From: Terriglobia bacterium
GTDB lineage: Bacteria > Acidobacteriota > Terriglobia > Bryobacterales > Bryobacteraceae
Direction: 5' to 3'
DNA length: 64,000 bases
Assembly (NCBI GenBank): GCA_020073305.1
Contig: JAIQFK010000011.1
Coordinates: 155,547 to 219,546, forward strand
A program made the translations under genes and the position numbers. Numbering within the stretch: the first letter of the stretch is position 1; the number at the start of each line of letters is the position of its first letter. Below are positions 28,388 through 38,316 of the stretch, piece by piece. A model generated the notes under the pieces. It did not search any database. It saw nothing but the letters and a program-made list of their open reading frames with translations, and was not told the DNA's origin.

Positions 28388-29569
28388 ATGAGCTCTCGCG
28401 CCGCTCCCCTAGGTATGCGCTTTTGGGCGTTGATTGGGGCGACTTTTCTGGGATTCCTTGGCATCGGAACGGTTTTGCCCAGGCTGGGGCCGCACCTGCG
28501 TCACGATCTCGGCGGGTCCGACCGTACCATTGGTTTCGTGATCGGGATTTTTTCCTTCGTCGCGCTGGCGGCGCGCTTTTTCTCGGGACCTCTGGCGGAC
28601 CGGCGCGGAAGAAAAATCGCGCTACTCACCGGCTTAATGAGCTGTGCGTTCTCGGGCGCGGCGTATGTGCTGCCGCTCGGAATCGCCGGAGCCTACCTCG
28701 GCCGTATTCTCCAAGGCTTTGGTGAGGCCTGCCTGTACACGGGCGCGGCCGCATGGGCGGTGGAAATTGCGGGCGTTCATCGCAGCGGAGAAGCGCTCGG
28801 ATACGTGAGCAGCGGCATCTGGGGAGGAATTTCGGTCGGCCCGGTGGTGGGAAGCTGGCTCGGTTCGTTCGATTACGCGGCGTTTGCCCAGGTCGTTGCC
28901 GCGCTCGCCGCGACGATTCTGGTGCTGCGCATTCCGGAGCAATACGCACCACCCGAGCACAAAGGGCCGCGCAAGTGGATTCCGGCGGCGATGGTGTCGC
29001 CGGGCCTTGCGGTCGGTTTCGTGAACGTGCATTATCCGGTGATCACCGGGTTTTTGATTTTGCACCTGGCCCGATTCGGAAATTCGGGGCCGGTGGCATT
29101 CTCCGCCTACGCCCTGCTGATTCTGCTTTCCCGCTTCTTCCTCGGCGGCTTGCCTGACCGCATCCATCCGGCGTTTACGTATTACGGCGGGCTGGTTGCG
29201 ATGGGGCTGGGCTTGAGTGCGCTGACCATCGGTCCGCGGCCGGCGCTGGCGATTGGCGCGACGGCGCTACTGGGTTTTGGCTTCTCGTTCCCGTGGTCGG
29301 CGGTGGCGACGACGGTATTGCGCCAGATTCCCGCCAATGAGCGCGGCTCGACGGTGGGTGTGCTGAGCGCCTTTGTCGACCTGTTCGTCGGCATCAGTTC
29401 GTTCGTCGCCGGCGCCGTGGCGAACCGTTTCGGATATTCGGCGGCGTTCGCGATTGCCGCGGCGGCACTGCTCGCGGCAGCCGTCGCGGGCCGCTTCGTT
29501 TTTACAGCCAGCGCCACCGGCGAACCGATACGTGCAGCTGCCCTCGAAGACGAGTGTCTCTTGGGTTAG
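28388..29569 (+). CDS. MFS transporter
   Basis: A 393-residue major facilitator with 12 hydrophobic segments. The loop 2-3 signature is seen as GPLADRRGRKIALLTGL, and a second copy as GGLPDRIHPAFTYYGGL between helices 8 and 9. It is likely a drug or metabolite exporter, but the substrate cannot be inferred. It may be cotranscribed with the DoxX-like gene 39 bases upstream and is convergent with the glycine-zipper gene. Confidence 0.85.
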   Translation: MSSRAAPLGMRFWALIGATFLGFLGIGTVLPRLGPHLRHDLGGSDRTIGFVIGIFSFVALAARFFSGPLADRRGRKIALLTGLMSCAFSGAAYVLPLGIAGAYLGRILQGFGEACLYTGAAAWAVEIAGVHRSGEALGYVSSGIWGGISVGPVVGSWLGSFDYAAFAQVVAALAATILVLRIPEQYAPPEHKGPRKWIPAAMVSPGLAVGFVNVHYPVITGFLILHLARFGNSGPVAFSAYALLILLSRFFLGGLPDRIHPAFTYYGGLVAMGLGLSALTIGPRPALAIGATALLGFGFSFPWSAVATTVLRQIPANERGSTVGVLSAFVDLFVGISSFVAGAVANRFGYSAAFAIAAAALLAAAVAGRFVFTASATGEPIRAAALEDECLLG

Positions 29570-29584
29570 GTGATCCGGGGCGAC

Positions 29585-30526
29585 CTACCTATTCCCCTGC
29601 CGCTCCGTAATCGTAACCGCACTCTTCAGCCGGAAGCTGATGCGAGTCTCGGGTGCGATGGCGACCGCTTTGCCGCGCGTGGCCGCCACGGTGCCCGCTC
29701 CTGCTGCGCCGCCTACTGCCGTCCCGATCGCCGCGCCTTTGCCGCCGCCTGCAATGGCTCCGATGATCGCGCCTAGCGCCGCGCCGCCGCCGACCTTAGC
29801 CGCGTCTTCACCTTTCGAAGTCTGCCCGTGTTTGATGAACGACTCGGTCTCGATCGGGATTCGCTGCCCGTCCGAGGTCGTCAACTGCGTCAGCTCGATC
29901 GCGAGGTCGGAAACGCCCTTCACGCGCCCCGCCTTGTCGGCTTGCACAACTTTCCCCTCGAGACGCGCGCCGCGCTCCGCGATGACCAATCCGTCGACAA
30001 CCAGCGGCGCGTCAAGCGTAGCCGTAAACCCGTCGCCCGCCTGGTTGTGATCGCTCGAAAGTCCATCGACCGTGCGCGCGCGAATCAGAGTGCCTGAAGT
30101 CAGCGTGACTTGACGCGGCGGTGGAGGTGGTGGAGGAGCAGGCGGTTCAGGAACCTGGACGGCTGGCGCCGGCTCCGGCGTCGCGGGCTGCGTCCTCGGC
30201 GCGGGCTCGGTGTTGCGCACAGGCTCGGGTGCCGGAGTCACCGCCGGCGGCAGATTCTGTGCGATTATTTTGGGTTCGGCGCGATGCGGTGTCCGCGCCT
30301 TGTGTGCGGTTCCTTTGACCGGTTTCTCTTCCGGAAATGGCGATGGGAGCGCCTGCTCCGGAGCTTGCGGGGCGGCGGGTGTTACCTGTGCAGCGGGCGT
30401 TGCCGGCGCAGCCGTGGTGGCCATGGTCGCAACCGGCGCTGCGTTGCGGCTGGTCACCCACTTCGTGATCAGGCCCCCAGCCACTGCGGCCACCGCTACA
30501 AGAATCCCGACCTGAATCGGCTTCAT
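29585..30526 (-). CDS. membrane-anchored protein with Pro-rich linker and glycine-zipper
   Basis: A 313-residue protein starting at ATG 30526 behind an AGGAGAGG ribosome site (the longer ORF to 30577 is rejected). An N-terminal membrane helix ([18 protein letters not shown]) is followed by about 120 residues rich in Pro, Ala and Thr, ending with [10 protein letters not shown]. Then comes a beta-rich domain ([18 protein letters not shown]) and a glycine-zipper hairpin ([20 protein letters not shown]), a motif that can pack in membranes or oligomerise. The C-terminal [11 protein letters not shown] resembles acidobacterial envelope proteins. Probably cell-envelope, function unknown. Confidence 0.65.
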   Translation of the reverse strand: MKPIQVGILVAVAAVAGGLITKWVTSRNAAPVATMATTAAPATPAAQVTPAAPQAPEQALPSPFPEEKPVKGTAHKARTPHRAEPKIIAQNLPPAVTPAPEPVRNTEPAPRTQPATPEPAPAVQVPEPPAPPPPPPPRQVTLTSGTLIRARTVDGLSSDHNQAGDGFTATLDAPLVVDGLVIAERGARLEGKVVQADKAGRVKGVSDLAIELTQLTTSDGQRIPIETESFIKHGQTSKGEDAAKVGGGAALGAIIGAIAGGGKGAAIGTAVGGAAGAGTVAATRGKAVAIAPETRISFRLKSAVTITERQGNR

Positions 30527-30611
30527 GGTCCTCTCCTGCACCCTACGACGGGTGGGGCGGCAGTTCCGTTTCCACAATCCTACCCGCTAAAATGAGAGAA
30601 CACAAAGGGCT

Positions 30612-31628
30612 ATGCCGAGTTTCCCTAATACTTTCGTCATAGGAAACGTGCCGATTACGCCGGCTACTGTTCTCGCGCCCATGGCGGGCGTCACCGACAC
30701 CGTGTTCCGGCGGTTTATCCGCAACCTCGGCGGATGCGGGCTCATCATGACCGAGTTCACCAGCTCGCACGGCGTCAGCGCCTCGCTTCGCTCGCATAAG
30801 CCTACGCGAACTTTGAAGTACCTGGCCTTTGAACCCGAAGAGCACCCCATTTCCGCGCAGCTTTTTGGCGCTGACCCATCCGTCATGGCCGATGCCGCGC
30901 GCGTCTGCCAGGATCTCGGCTTCGACATTCTCGATATCAACTTCGGCTGCCCGGTGAACAAAGTCGTCAAATGCAATGGCGGATCCGGGCTCCTGCGCGA
31001 TCTGCCGCTTGTTGAACAAATCCTCCGCACGGTACGCGCCGCCATCTCGATCCCGTTTACCATGAAATTTCGCGCGGGATGGAACGACGAAGAGCTCGTC
31101 ACAGTGAAGATGGCCCAGCTCGCCGAGGACTGCGGCTTGCAAGCCGTCGCTCTCCACCCGCGTACGCGCGAGCAAGGTTATAGCGGCCAGGCCGATTGGA
31201 CGCGCATCGCCGAAGTGAAAGCGGCGGTGAAGATCCCGGTCATCGGCAACGGCGACATCCTTACGCCCGAAGATGCCGTGCGCATGGTCGCCGTCACCGG
31301 CTGCGACGCCGTCATGATCGGCCGCGCGGCATCGTCGAATCCGTGGATCTTCCGGCAGATCGGGCAGTATCTCGCTACCGGCCGCTACGACCAGCCCGCT
31401 CAGCGCGACCGCTATGAAATGATGCGCACCTATTACGCCATGCTGATCGAACGTGACGAGGCGGACACGGTCGGCAAGATGAAACAGTTCGCCACTTACT
31501 TCACGCACGGGGTGCGCAACGGCTCGAAACTCCGCGCCGAGGTCTACCACGCCCACCAAGCGCGCGAGATTCTCGATCGTGTGGACGCATTCTTCAACCG
31601 GGAAGCCGAGCCGGCGCTCATTTCGTGA
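30612..31628 (+). CDS. dusB: tRNA-dihydrouridine synthase (DusB-like)
   Basis: A 338-residue flavoenzyme with the Dus hallmarks: LAPMAGVTDTVFR at the FMN site, the catalytic Cys113 in NFGCPVNKVVK, HPRTREQGYSG, and GNGDILTPEDA with GRAASSNPW near the C-terminus. It reduces specific uridines in tRNA to dihydrouridine with NADPH. Start ATG 30612 follows AAAGGG. The last codons overlap the GTG start of rnhA by four bases (GTGA), so the two are translationally coupled. Confidence 0.92.
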   Translation: MPSFPNTFVIGNVPITPATVLAPMAGVTDTVFRRFIRNLGGCGLIMTEFTSSHGVSASLRSHKPTRTLKYLAFEPEEHPISAQLFGADPSVMADAARVCQDLGFDILDINFGCPVNKVVKCNGGSGLLRDLPLVEQILRTVRAAISIPFTMKFRAGWNDEELVTVKMAQLAEDCGLQAVALHPRTREQGYSGQADWTRIAEVKAAVKIPVIGNGDILTPEDAVRMVAVTGCDAVMIGRAASSNPWIFRQIGQYLATGRYDQPAQRDRYEMMRTYYAMLIERDEADTVGKMKQFATYFTHGVRNGSKLRAEVYHAHQAREILDRVDAFFNREAEPALIS

Positions 31629-32068
31629 AAAAAGTCCAACTCATTACGGACGGGGCTTGCGTTGGCAATCCCGGGCCCGGCGGCTGGGCCGCGATCCTGC
31701 GCTACGGAAATCATACGCGCGAGATGTTCGGCTTCGCGCCGCACACCACCAACAACCGCATGGAGCTGACCGCCGCCATCGAGGGTCTGCGCGCCATCAA
31801 GGAGCCCTGCGAGGTCGAAGTGATCACCGATTCGGAATACTTGAAGAACGGCATCACGCAGTGGATCCACGCCTGGAAGCGCAAGAAGTGGCTGAAGAGC
31901 GACAAGAAGCCGGTGCTGAACAGCGACCTCTGGCGCGAACTGGATGAGGAAGTCACCCGCCACAAAACCCAGTGGACCTGGACCCGCGGCCATAGCCTGC
32001 ACGAAGACAACAACCGCGCCGACGAGCTGGCCACCGCGGCGGCAAGAGAGCAGCGGGCGAGCGGGTGA
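31625..32068 (+). CDS. rnhA: ribonuclease HI
   Basis: A 147-residue RNase HI that cleaves the RNA strand of RNA-DNA hybrids. All catalytic residues are visible: Asp9 (LITDGA), Glu47 (NNRMELTA), Asp69 (ITDSEY) and Asp133 (NNRADELA), plus His123 in TRGHSLH. It begins with GTG inside the dusB stop. Length and the basic protrusion (WIHAWKRKKWLKSDKKPV) match the E. coli type. Confidence 0.94.
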   Translation: MKKVQLITDGACVGNPGPGGWAAILRYGNHTREMFGFAPHTTNNRMELTAAIEGLRAIKEPCEVEVITDSEYLKNGITQWIHAWKRKKWLKSDKKPVLNSDLWRELDEEVTRHKTQWTWTRGHSLHEDNNRADELATAAAREQRASG

Positions 32069-32083
32069 CTTCCTCCGCAAGGA

Positions 32084-32497
32084 TTACTGCGTCACAAACG
32101 GATTCTCCACGCGGACGCCGTCGTAGACCTGCATGTGTCCCAGGTCCTCGCTCAAGATCAGCGAAGCACGGGCCGCTTTGGCCGCGACGACGATCAAGCT
32201 ATCCCAGAACGAGATCTGGTAGCGGGCATGCACGTCAATCGCGGCCATGATGTGATCCGCGTCCATCTTCACCACGCGTAGTCCAGCCAGGTGGCTTACC
32301 AGTTTCTTTGCCTCCGGCACGGATACCTGGCTCGTTTTGTGCGTGATCGTAACGAAGAATTCCTGGAGCACCTGAGTGCTCAGCGCGATAGCGTCCTGAT
32401 ACAGGTACGAGGTGTAGAGCCGCCGCGCCGTCTCGCGTTTATGCGGGAAGCGCTGGTCGTGCACATAGACCAGAACGTTGCTGTCAAAGAAGACCAT
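32084..32497 (-). CDS. PIN-domain toxin (VapC-like)
   Basis: A 137-residue PIN ribonuclease. The acidic residues expected for metal-dependent RNA cleavage are present in FFDSNVLVYV (Asp5), QEFFVTI (Glu) and FWDSLIVVAA (Asp), with a further acidic site in LSEDLG. Its ATG overlaps the stop of the upstream antitoxin gene by one base (TGATG), the usual TA layout. It would cleave tRNA or rRNA when the antitoxin is degraded; the target is unknown. Confidence 0.85.
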   Translation of the reverse strand: MVFFDSNVLVYVHDQRFPHKRETARRLYTSYLYQDAIALSTQVLQEFFVTITHKTSQVSVPEAKKLVSHLAGLRVVKMDADHIMAAIDVHARYQISFWDSLIVVAAKAARASLILSEDLGHMQVYDGVRVENPFVTQ

Positions 32498-32745
32498 CAG
32501 CGGTCGTATAGTTCTTCGCGCTTCAAACGCTTGCGGGGAAGCTTCAGCAGGCCCTCCCTGGAGGCATTAAGGAACTGTTCGCCCGCAGCAATACGGTCAC
32601 GCGTGAACCGCATCGTGTGGTCGATCGCTTCTTGAATCCAGGCGTTGAGCGACATGTTACGCTCGGCGGCTTGCACCTTGGCTTCGCGGATCAGGTCCAC
32701 GGGCAGGTTCAGGGTCAGGTTGCGCTTGGTTTTGACGGCTTTCAC
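32497..32745 (-). CDS. ribbon-helix-helix antitoxin of the PIN toxin
   Basis: An 82-residue protein if started at GTG 32745; the alternative ATG 32766 would place the start inside the palindrome upstream. The N-terminal KRNLTLNLPVDLIREAKVQA followed by a helix (NMSLNAWIQEAIDH) is a ribbon-helix-helix DNA-binding fold as in CopG/Arc-type antitoxins. The basic C-terminus (KLPRKRLKREELYDR) would wrap the toxin. It is directly coupled to the PIN toxin and likely represses the pair through the inverted repeat at 32762-32775. Confidence 0.78.
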   Translation of the reverse strand: MKAVKTKRNLTLNLPVDLIREAKVQAAERNMSLNAWIQEAIDHTMRFTRDRIAAGEQFLNASREGLLKLPRKRLKREELYDR

Positions 32746-32761
32746 ACAATTCAGTGTAGCA

Positions 32762-32775
32762 CACATAAATATGTG
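32762..32775. promoter_or_regulatory. inverted repeat, likely antitoxin operator
   Basis: CACATAAATATGTG has perfect six-base arms (CACATA/TATGTG) around AA, 17 bases before the GTG start of the ribbon-helix-helix antitoxin. A smaller repeat GTGTAGCACAC lies next to it at 32754-32764. Position and symmetry suit autoregulation; no binding evidence exists. Confidence 0.5.
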
Positions 32776-32854
32776 AAACGCGCTTCGCATTGGCCCTGCC
32801 CGTGCAGTACGAGTATGATTGGCTACGGCCACGGAACACCGGGAGATTGCATTC

Positions 32855-33805
32855 TTGTCTGCGCCAGCCATTCCTACCCCATCTTCGTCTCTGCCCCTGC
32901 GCATTGAAGCCCTGATCAAGCGGTTCGGACCCGTGACCGCCGTCGACGGCATCACGCTCGACCTGCACAGCGGGGAATGCCTGGGACTGCTGGGACCCAA
33001 TGGCGCGGGCAAGAGCACGCTGATCCGGAGCATTGTTGGCCGTGTGGTTCCCGATGCCGGCACGGTCTCGGTCTTCGGTTCGGCGGCCGATTCGGCCGGA
33101 GCGCGCGCCGCGCTGGGATGGATCCCTCAGGAACTGGCGCTCTATCCAAGACTCACGTGCCGGGAGAATCTGGAATCGTTCGGGCGATACCACGGGCTCG
33201 CCGGCGCCGCGCTCGGACAAGCGGTTGTATGGTGCCTCGACTGGGCGGCCCTTCAGGACCGCGCCGGAGAACTGGTCAAGAACCTTTCGGGAGGCATGAA
33301 GCGGCGGCTGAACATGGCCGCCGGGCTCATTCACCAGCCCAAACTCGTCCTGATGGATGAGCCGACCGTCGGGGTGGACCCGCAGTCGCGCAATCGCATT
33401 TTTGAGATGATCGAAAAGTTGCACGGTGAAGGGATGTCGATCATCTACACCACGCACTATATGGAAGAAGCCGAGCGGCTGTGCGATCGAATCGCCATTG
33501 TGGATCACGGGCGAATCATCGCGCTGGGCGCCAAGGAAGAGCTTGTTCACACGGCATTCGCCACGCGCAGCGAGGTTCTGGCGCGTTTTCAAAGCTCGCC
33601 GGACCGCGTCGGCGAATGGGTGGAGCAGCGGGGAGGCCGCTACGTGGATCACGTGGCGCAATTCAGCATTGAACATCCCACTGAAATTGCCGGTTTGCTT
33701 GACGATGCCGCCAGCGCCGGCCTGGAACTGGTCGACGTCTCCCTGCGGAAGCCTAATCTCGAATCGGTATTCCTGCACTTGACGGGAAGGGAGTTGCGCG
33801 ATTGA
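32855..33805 (+). CDS. ABC-2 type transporter ATP-binding protein
   Basis: A 316-residue ATPase with Walker A GPNGAGKST, signature LSGGMKRRLN, Walker B LVLMDEPTVGVD and the H-loop TTHYMEEAE. The short family-specific tail (RELRD) follows a C-terminal domain typical of the DrrA/CcmA-like drug and polysaccharide exporters. The start is TTG 32855, eight bases after GGGAGA; TTG 32819 lacks a ribosome site. Its end overlaps the permease start by four bases (TTGA), so both are coupled. It powers export, substrate unknown. Confidence 0.87.
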   Translation: MSAPAIPTPSSSLPLRIEALIKRFGPVTAVDGITLDLHSGECLGLLGPNGAGKSTLIRSIVGRVVPDAGTVSVFGSAADSAGARAALGWIPQELALYPRLTCRENLESFGRYHGLAGAALGQAVVWCLDWAALQDRAGELVKNLSGGMKRRLNMAAGLIHQPKLVLMDEPTVGVDPQSRNRIFEMIEKLHGEGMSIIYTTHYMEEAERLCDRIAIVDHGRIIALGAKEELVHTAFATRSEVLARFQSSPDRVGEWVEQRGGRYVDHVAQFSIEHPTEIAGLLDDAASAGLELVDVSLRKPNLESVFLHLTGRELRD

Positions 33806-35085
33806 TCGTTGCCATCGTCCGCACTGCCATGGTTTCGCTGCGCCGCGATCGTGGCGCACTGGCGTTGAGTTTCATCCTGCCCGTTGTCTTTTTCAGCATT
33901 TTTGCCATCATCTTCGGCAGCCGCCGCGACGGCACGCCGAAAATAAACGTCATCGTAGTGGATGAAGACCACAGCCGCGCATCCGAGCGGCTGGTGAAAG
34001 GTCTCGAGAAGGAAGGCTCTCTTGTCGTCAGGACGAGGCCGGAAGCGAAGAAAGGCGTGCAGCAACCGGAGTACACGGCGGCAAGCGCGGAGGCGGCGGT
34101 GAAGGCGGGCGCCGCGCCGGTCGCTCTGATTGTTCCGCACGGCTTCGGCGAGAATCCAATTTCATTCGGAGGCGCCGGGACCGGTCCCACCATCCAGTTG
34201 CTCAAAGACAGCAGTGATATGGTTGCCTCGCAGATGATTGCGGGCCTGCTTCAGAAGGTGGCCATGACCTCCATGCCGGACGTCATGGCGGAGCTTGGAT
34301 CGAGGTACATGGATCGGTACGCGGGCGGGTTCACACCGGAACAACGCAAGAGGATCGATTCGGGCCTCGGCCAACTTCGTCGCGAGGAGAGCGAGAGCGG
34401 CGGCGCGGTTACAGCGGGCGGGCAACCGGGCGCAGGGCTCATTTCGGTAAGAACGCGAGATGTCGTCGGAGAAAACAAAGACAATCCCATGGTGTCTTTC
34501 TATGCGGCGGCCATCGGAGTGATGTTCCTGCTTTTTACGGCGAGCGGCGCAGCCGGTTCCCTGTTGGATGAGGCGGAAAGCGGCACTCTCGACCGCGTGC
34601 TCAGTTCGCGGGTGACGATGACCACATTGCTGGCAGGCAAATTGGCGTTCAGCACGCTGCTGGCGTTCTCACAACTGGTCCTGATGTTTGTCTGGGCCTG
34701 GACAGTCTTTAAGCTCGACTTCATTCCGCACATTCCCGGCTTTATAGTGATGGGCGTGTCGACGGCCTTTGCCGTGGGCGCCTTTGGCATGTTGCTGGCC
34801 AGCGTTTGCCGCACGCGAGCTCAACTGGGCGCGCTCTCGACGCTGGTCATTCTGATCATGTCCTCAATTGGGGGTAGCATGTTTCCCCGCTTCCTCATGC
34901 CGGAGGCCGTACAGAAGGCCGGGCTGTTGACCATCAACGCTTGGGCGATTGATGGATTCACGAAAGTGTTTTGGCGCGATGAGCCGGTTTCTCACCTCTG
35001 GCCGCAAGTCCTGGTGCTTTTGGTTGTCGGCGTAGTGCTATTCGCCATCGCGCGAAAGCTCGCGCAACGTTGGGAATACGCCTGA
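33802..35085 (+). CDS. ABC-2 type transporter permease
   Basis: A 427-residue permease with one N-terminal membrane helix ([19 protein letters not shown]), a periplasmic domain of about 200 residues, then five membrane helices (for example [20 protein letters not shown] and [18 protein letters not shown]). The [20 protein letters not shown] segment between the second and third helices is the coupling region of ABC-2 exporters (YadH/DrrB/YhgE type). It begins with TTG overlapping the ATPase stop. Only one permease gene is present, so it probably homodimerises. Confidence 0.85.
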   Translation: MIVAIVRTAMVSLRRDRGALALSFILPVVFFSIFAIIFGSRRDGTPKINVIVVDEDHSRASERLVKGLEKEGSLVVRTRPEAKKGVQQPEYTAASAEAAVKAGAAPVALIVPHGFGENPISFGGAGTGPTIQLLKDSSDMVASQMIAGLLQKVAMTSMPDVMAELGSRYMDRYAGGFTPEQRKRIDSGLGQLRREESESGGAVTAGGQPGAGLISVRTRDVVGENKDNPMVSFYAAAIGVMFLLFTASGAAGSLLDEAESGTLDRVLSSRVTMTTLLAGKLAFSTLLAFSQLVLMFVWAWTVFKLDFIPHIPGFIVMGVSTAFAVGAFGMLLASVCRTRAQLGALSTLVILIMSSIGGSMFPRFLMPEAVQKAGLLTINAWAIDGFTKVFWRDEPVSHLWPQVLVLLVVGVVLFAIARKLAQRWEYA

Positions 35086-35160
35086 GTCACACCGGGTACA
35101 ACGCCCCTGCGGTAAGGTAGAATTTCCGCACCGTCATTCGCCAGATTGGCGGCACGACAC

Positions 35161-37800
35161 ATGATCGGAAAGACCATCTCCCATTACCGCATCCTGGAGA
35201 AACTGGGCGCCGGCGGCATGGGAGTGGTCTACAAGGCTGAAGACACGCGCCTGGGACGCGCCGTCGCCTTGAAATTCCTGCCCGACGACTACGCCCGGGA
35301 TCACGCTGCCCTCGAGCGCTTTCAGCGCGAAGCGCGCGCCGCCTCAGCGCTGAATCATTCCAACATCTGTGTGATTTACGACATCGGGGAACACGAGGGC
35401 CGGCCTTTCCTCGCCATGGAACTGCTCGAGGGGCAGACCCTGCGGCAGCGCATCGCCGGCAAGCCGTTCGAGACGGATGAGCTTGTGGATCTGGCGATCC
35501 AGATCGCCGACGCGCTGGATGCGGCGCACGCCAAGGGGATCGTGCACCGCGATATCAAGTCCGCAAACATCTTCGTGACCCGTCGCGGGCAGGCCAAGAT
35601 TCTCGACTTCGGGCTGGCCAAGCAGGCGCCGGAAACCAGAGCGCCGAATACCTCTGCACCCACGATGGCAGCCACCGAAGCCATGCTCACCAGCCCCGGC
35701 ACCACCGTGGGCACCGTAGCCTACATGTCCCCCGAACAGGCGCGCGGGCAGGAGCTGGACGCACGCACCGATCTGTTTTCCTTCGGAGTCGTGCTCTATG
35801 AGATGGCCACTGGCACGCTGCCGTCCAGGGGTGAGACCACCGCGGTAGTCTTCGAGGCCATTCTCAACAAGGCGCCCGTGCCCCCAGCCCGCGTGAACCC
35901 CGGAGTGCCGCCGGAGCTGGAGCACATCATTCTCAAAGCTCTCGAGAAAGATCGGGATGTGCGGTATCAGCACGCTGCAGATCTACTGGCCGATCTGAAG
36001 CGGCTGAAGCGAGAAACCCAATCTGGCCGTGCATGGTCCACTGGCGCCGTAGCCGCGCCGCAGCGCCGCAAATGGCCCATGTATGCGGGCGCCGCCCTCG
36101 CGTGCGTGCTCGGGGTAACAGCCGCGGCACTGTTCCTTTCTCGCAAGCGCGAAGCTCCGGTGCGCTCCGCCTGGCAGCAGTTAACCAATTTCACCGATTC
36201 GGCCACGCAGCCCGCGCTCTCCCAGGATGGCCGCTTGCTGGCCTTCATTCGCGGTCCATCAACGTTCGTTTCCGCGGGCGAGATCTATGTGAAGCTGCTG
36301 CCCGATGGCGAGCCCTTGCAGCTCACGCACGACAGCCGGCCCAAAATGAGCCCGCAGTTCTCGCCCGACGGCTCTCGCGTCGCATATACCATCCCGTGGG
36401 ACACCTGGACCGTGCCGGTGCTGGGCGGCGAGTCGCGGCGCATGCTCCCCAACGCTTCCGGGCTCGTCTGGATCGGCCCGCAACAGCTGTTGTTCTCCGA
36501 AATCAAGTCCGGCTTACACATGGCCATCGTCTCCGCAAGCGAAAGCCGCACGGAGGCGCAGAACGTTTATATTCCGCCTCACGACCGGGGCATGGCTCAT
36601 CGCTCGTATCTTTCGCCTGATCGCAAGTCGGTGCTGCTAGCGGAAATGGATAACGGCGGATGGCTGCCCTGCCGCGTGGTGCCTTTCGATGGCAGCTCGC
36701 CCGGGCGAGTCGTCGGTCCTCCCCTTGGCGCGTGCAAGGATGGCGGCTGGTCGCCGGATGGAGAGTGGGTTTACGTCAGCTCCAACACAGGGGGCACATT
36801 TCATATCTGGCGGCAGCGCTCGAGCGGGGGAGAGCCGGAACAGATCACCGCCAGCGCAACCGAAGAAGAAGGAGTTGCCGTCGCGCCCGATGGTCGGTCG
36901 CTCATAACTTCTGTGGGGTTGGAGGAGAGCGAGGTCTGGATCCACGATCAGGCAGGCGAGCGCCGCGTTTCTTCCGAAGGATTCGCGCAAAGCCCTCGCT
37001 TCTCTCCGGACGGAAAGAAACTGTTTTACTTGAACCACCAGCTCGCGCGGCAAGGGTTTCCCATGGGAGAAATCTGGGAGGCGGACGTGGCAACTGGACA
37101 AACCGAGCGCCTGCTTCCCGGGATTTTCGTCACCAGCTTTGATATTTCTCCTGACGGCAAACAGATCGCGTTCGCGGCCACTCATGAAGGCAAGGACCCT
37201 CGCATCTGGGCGGCTCCGCTCGACCACCGGTCCTCTCCCCGCCGGCTGTCTTCCTCCCCGGAGGACGTGCCGCTGTTCACGCCGGCGGGCGACATCGTGT
37301 TTCGCGCATCGGAAGGCAATACCAATTTCGCCTACCGTATGAAGCCTGATGGAAGCGCCCGTCAACGGCTCCTGCCGAACCCCGTCATCGAGCCCGTCGC
37401 CATTTCTCCCGACGGAGCGTTTCTGCTCGCAGGAGCTGCGGTGGCTGACGAGGATTGGTCATTCTCCCTCGTCGCCATCCCGCTGAACGGCGGCACCACG
37501 CAGCGCGTTTGTATGCCTTGCTTTGGCCGCTGGACGCCGGACAGCCGTTTTCTCGTGCTGGACATGTGGGGCAGCGCCACCATGGATGCCAGCCGGAAGA
37601 CCTTCGCCATCCCGCTGCGCGAGGGCCGGATGTTGCCGCCCGTTCCGCCGAACGGCATCAAGACCCGAGCGGATCTGGATGCCATTCCGGGCATCCGAGT
37701 GATTGACGCGCCCGCCGCCGTCTTCGGCCCGAGCCTGACGACTTACGCCTTCGCCCGCACGAGCGTCCACCGCAATCTGTACCGCATCCCCCTGCCGTGA
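35161..37800 (+). CDS. Ser/Thr protein kinase with C-terminal PD40/TolB propeller
   Basis: An 879-residue membrane kinase. The kinase domain (8-275) has LGAGGMG (glycine loop), Lys38, HRD (129-131) with [11 protein letters not shown] (149-151) and MSPEQARG. A membrane helix follows at about 306-327, then a periplasmic beta-propeller with PD40/TolB-type repeats (for example [44 protein letters not shown]). Such kinases are expanded in Acidobacteria and are thought to sense an external signal through the propeller. ATG 35161 is used; the track start 35146 adds only five residues. Confidence 0.9.
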   Translation: MIGKTISHYRILEKLGAGGMGVVYKAEDTRLGRAVALKFLPDDYARDHAALERFQREARAASALNHSNICVIYDIGEHEGRPFLAMELLEGQTLRQRIAGKPFETDELVDLAIQIADALDAAHAKGIVHRDIKSANIFVTRRGQAKILDFGLAKQAPETRAPNTSAPTMAATEAMLTSPGTTVGTVAYMSPEQARGQELDARTDLFSFGVVLYEMATGTLPSRGETTAVVFEAILNKAPVPPARVNPGVPPELEHIILKALEKDRDVRYQHAADLLADLKRLKRETQSGRAWSTGAVAAPQRRKWPMYAGAALACVLGVTAAALFLSRKREAPVRSAWQQLTNFTDSATQPALSQDGRLLAFIRGPSTFVSAGEIYVKLLPDGEPLQLTHDSRPKMSPQFSPDGSRVAYTIPWDTWTVPVLGGESRRMLPNASGLVWIGPQQLLFSEIKSGLHMAIVSASESRTEAQNVYIPPHDRGMAHRSYLSPDRKSVLLAEMDNGGWLPCRVVPFDGSSPGRVVGPPLGACKDGGWSPDGEWVYVSSNTGGTFHIWRQRSSGGEPEQITASATEEEGVAVAPDGRSLITSVGLEESEVWIHDQAGERRVSSEGFAQSPRFSPDGKKLFYLNHQLARQGFPMGEIWEADVATGQTERLLPGIFVTSFDISPDGKQIAFAATHEGKDPRIWAAPLDHRSSPRRLSSSPEDVPLFTPAGDIVFRASEGNTNFAYRMKPDGSARQRLLPNPVIEPVAISPDGAFLLAGAAVADEDWSFSLVAIPLNGGTTQRVCMPCFGRWTPDSRFLVLDMWGSATMDASRKTFAIPLREGRMLPPVPPNGIKTRADLDAIPGIRVIDAPAAVFGPSLTTYAFARTSVHRNLYRIPLP

Positions 37801-37876
37801 AGGCCTCGTGCGAGCGCCAGGCGTTCGTTTTCGGGCGTTGAATTCGCGCGCGCTCCGGACCCGCCGCGTCTCCGTC

Positions 37877-38022
37877 TTATCGGATCAAGTCGGCTGGGGT
37901 CAACTCCGGAACAACAACGAGGAGGTCGTAGCCGTAGATCACCCGCTCCAGCTCGGTGTTGACCGGCCGAGGCTTCTGTAAGCGCAGCTTGCGGAGATCG
38001 TATATCGGGGGGAATCCGGGCA
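37877..38022 (-). other. 48-codon open frame, remnant of an unidentified gene
   Basis: Minus-strand frame ending at TAA 37879-37877 that reads PIYDLRKLRLQKPRPVNTE, then LERVIYGYDLLVVVPELTP. Composition looks coding, but no start codon with a ribosome site exists and the frame runs into the repeat block at 38011-38104. It may be the tail of a transposase-related or other gene brought in with the IS21-like end. Family not recognised. Confidence 0.3.
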
Positions 38023-38104
38023 AAGCCGAACGCCATTCCGGGGTGAACTTGAACAGGATTCCGGGATGAAGGTGAACACCGATTCCGCGGTGAAGCCGAA
38101 CACT
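38011..38104 (-). mobile_element. relic terminus of an IS21-family element
   Basis: Four imperfect tandem units of 22-24 bases lie at 38011-38034, 38035-38056, 38057-38080 and 38081-38104. On the minus strand the unit is close to GTGTTCACCTTCACCCCGGA followed by ATC. Multiple repeats of this kind are the hallmark of IS21-family ends. No istA or istB gene is present within the 516-base gap, so only a terminus is left. Confidence 0.5.
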
Positions 38105-38316
38105 CTCGGGCCGATCCCGGAACCGCGTCCGGCTTTGCCGAAATGATTTCCAAAAGCCAAAGTGCGCTGGTCAACAACTGGCGCAGATCTCAGCATTCCT
38201 GTCCGGTTCCGCGACAGTACCGTCCCACGGCCGGAACAGACGGTTCGTCTGAACCGGTACGACTATCGTGAATGCAGTGGCCGACTTTGGCCAGGGATGT
38301 GCTGGACGCTCCCAAC

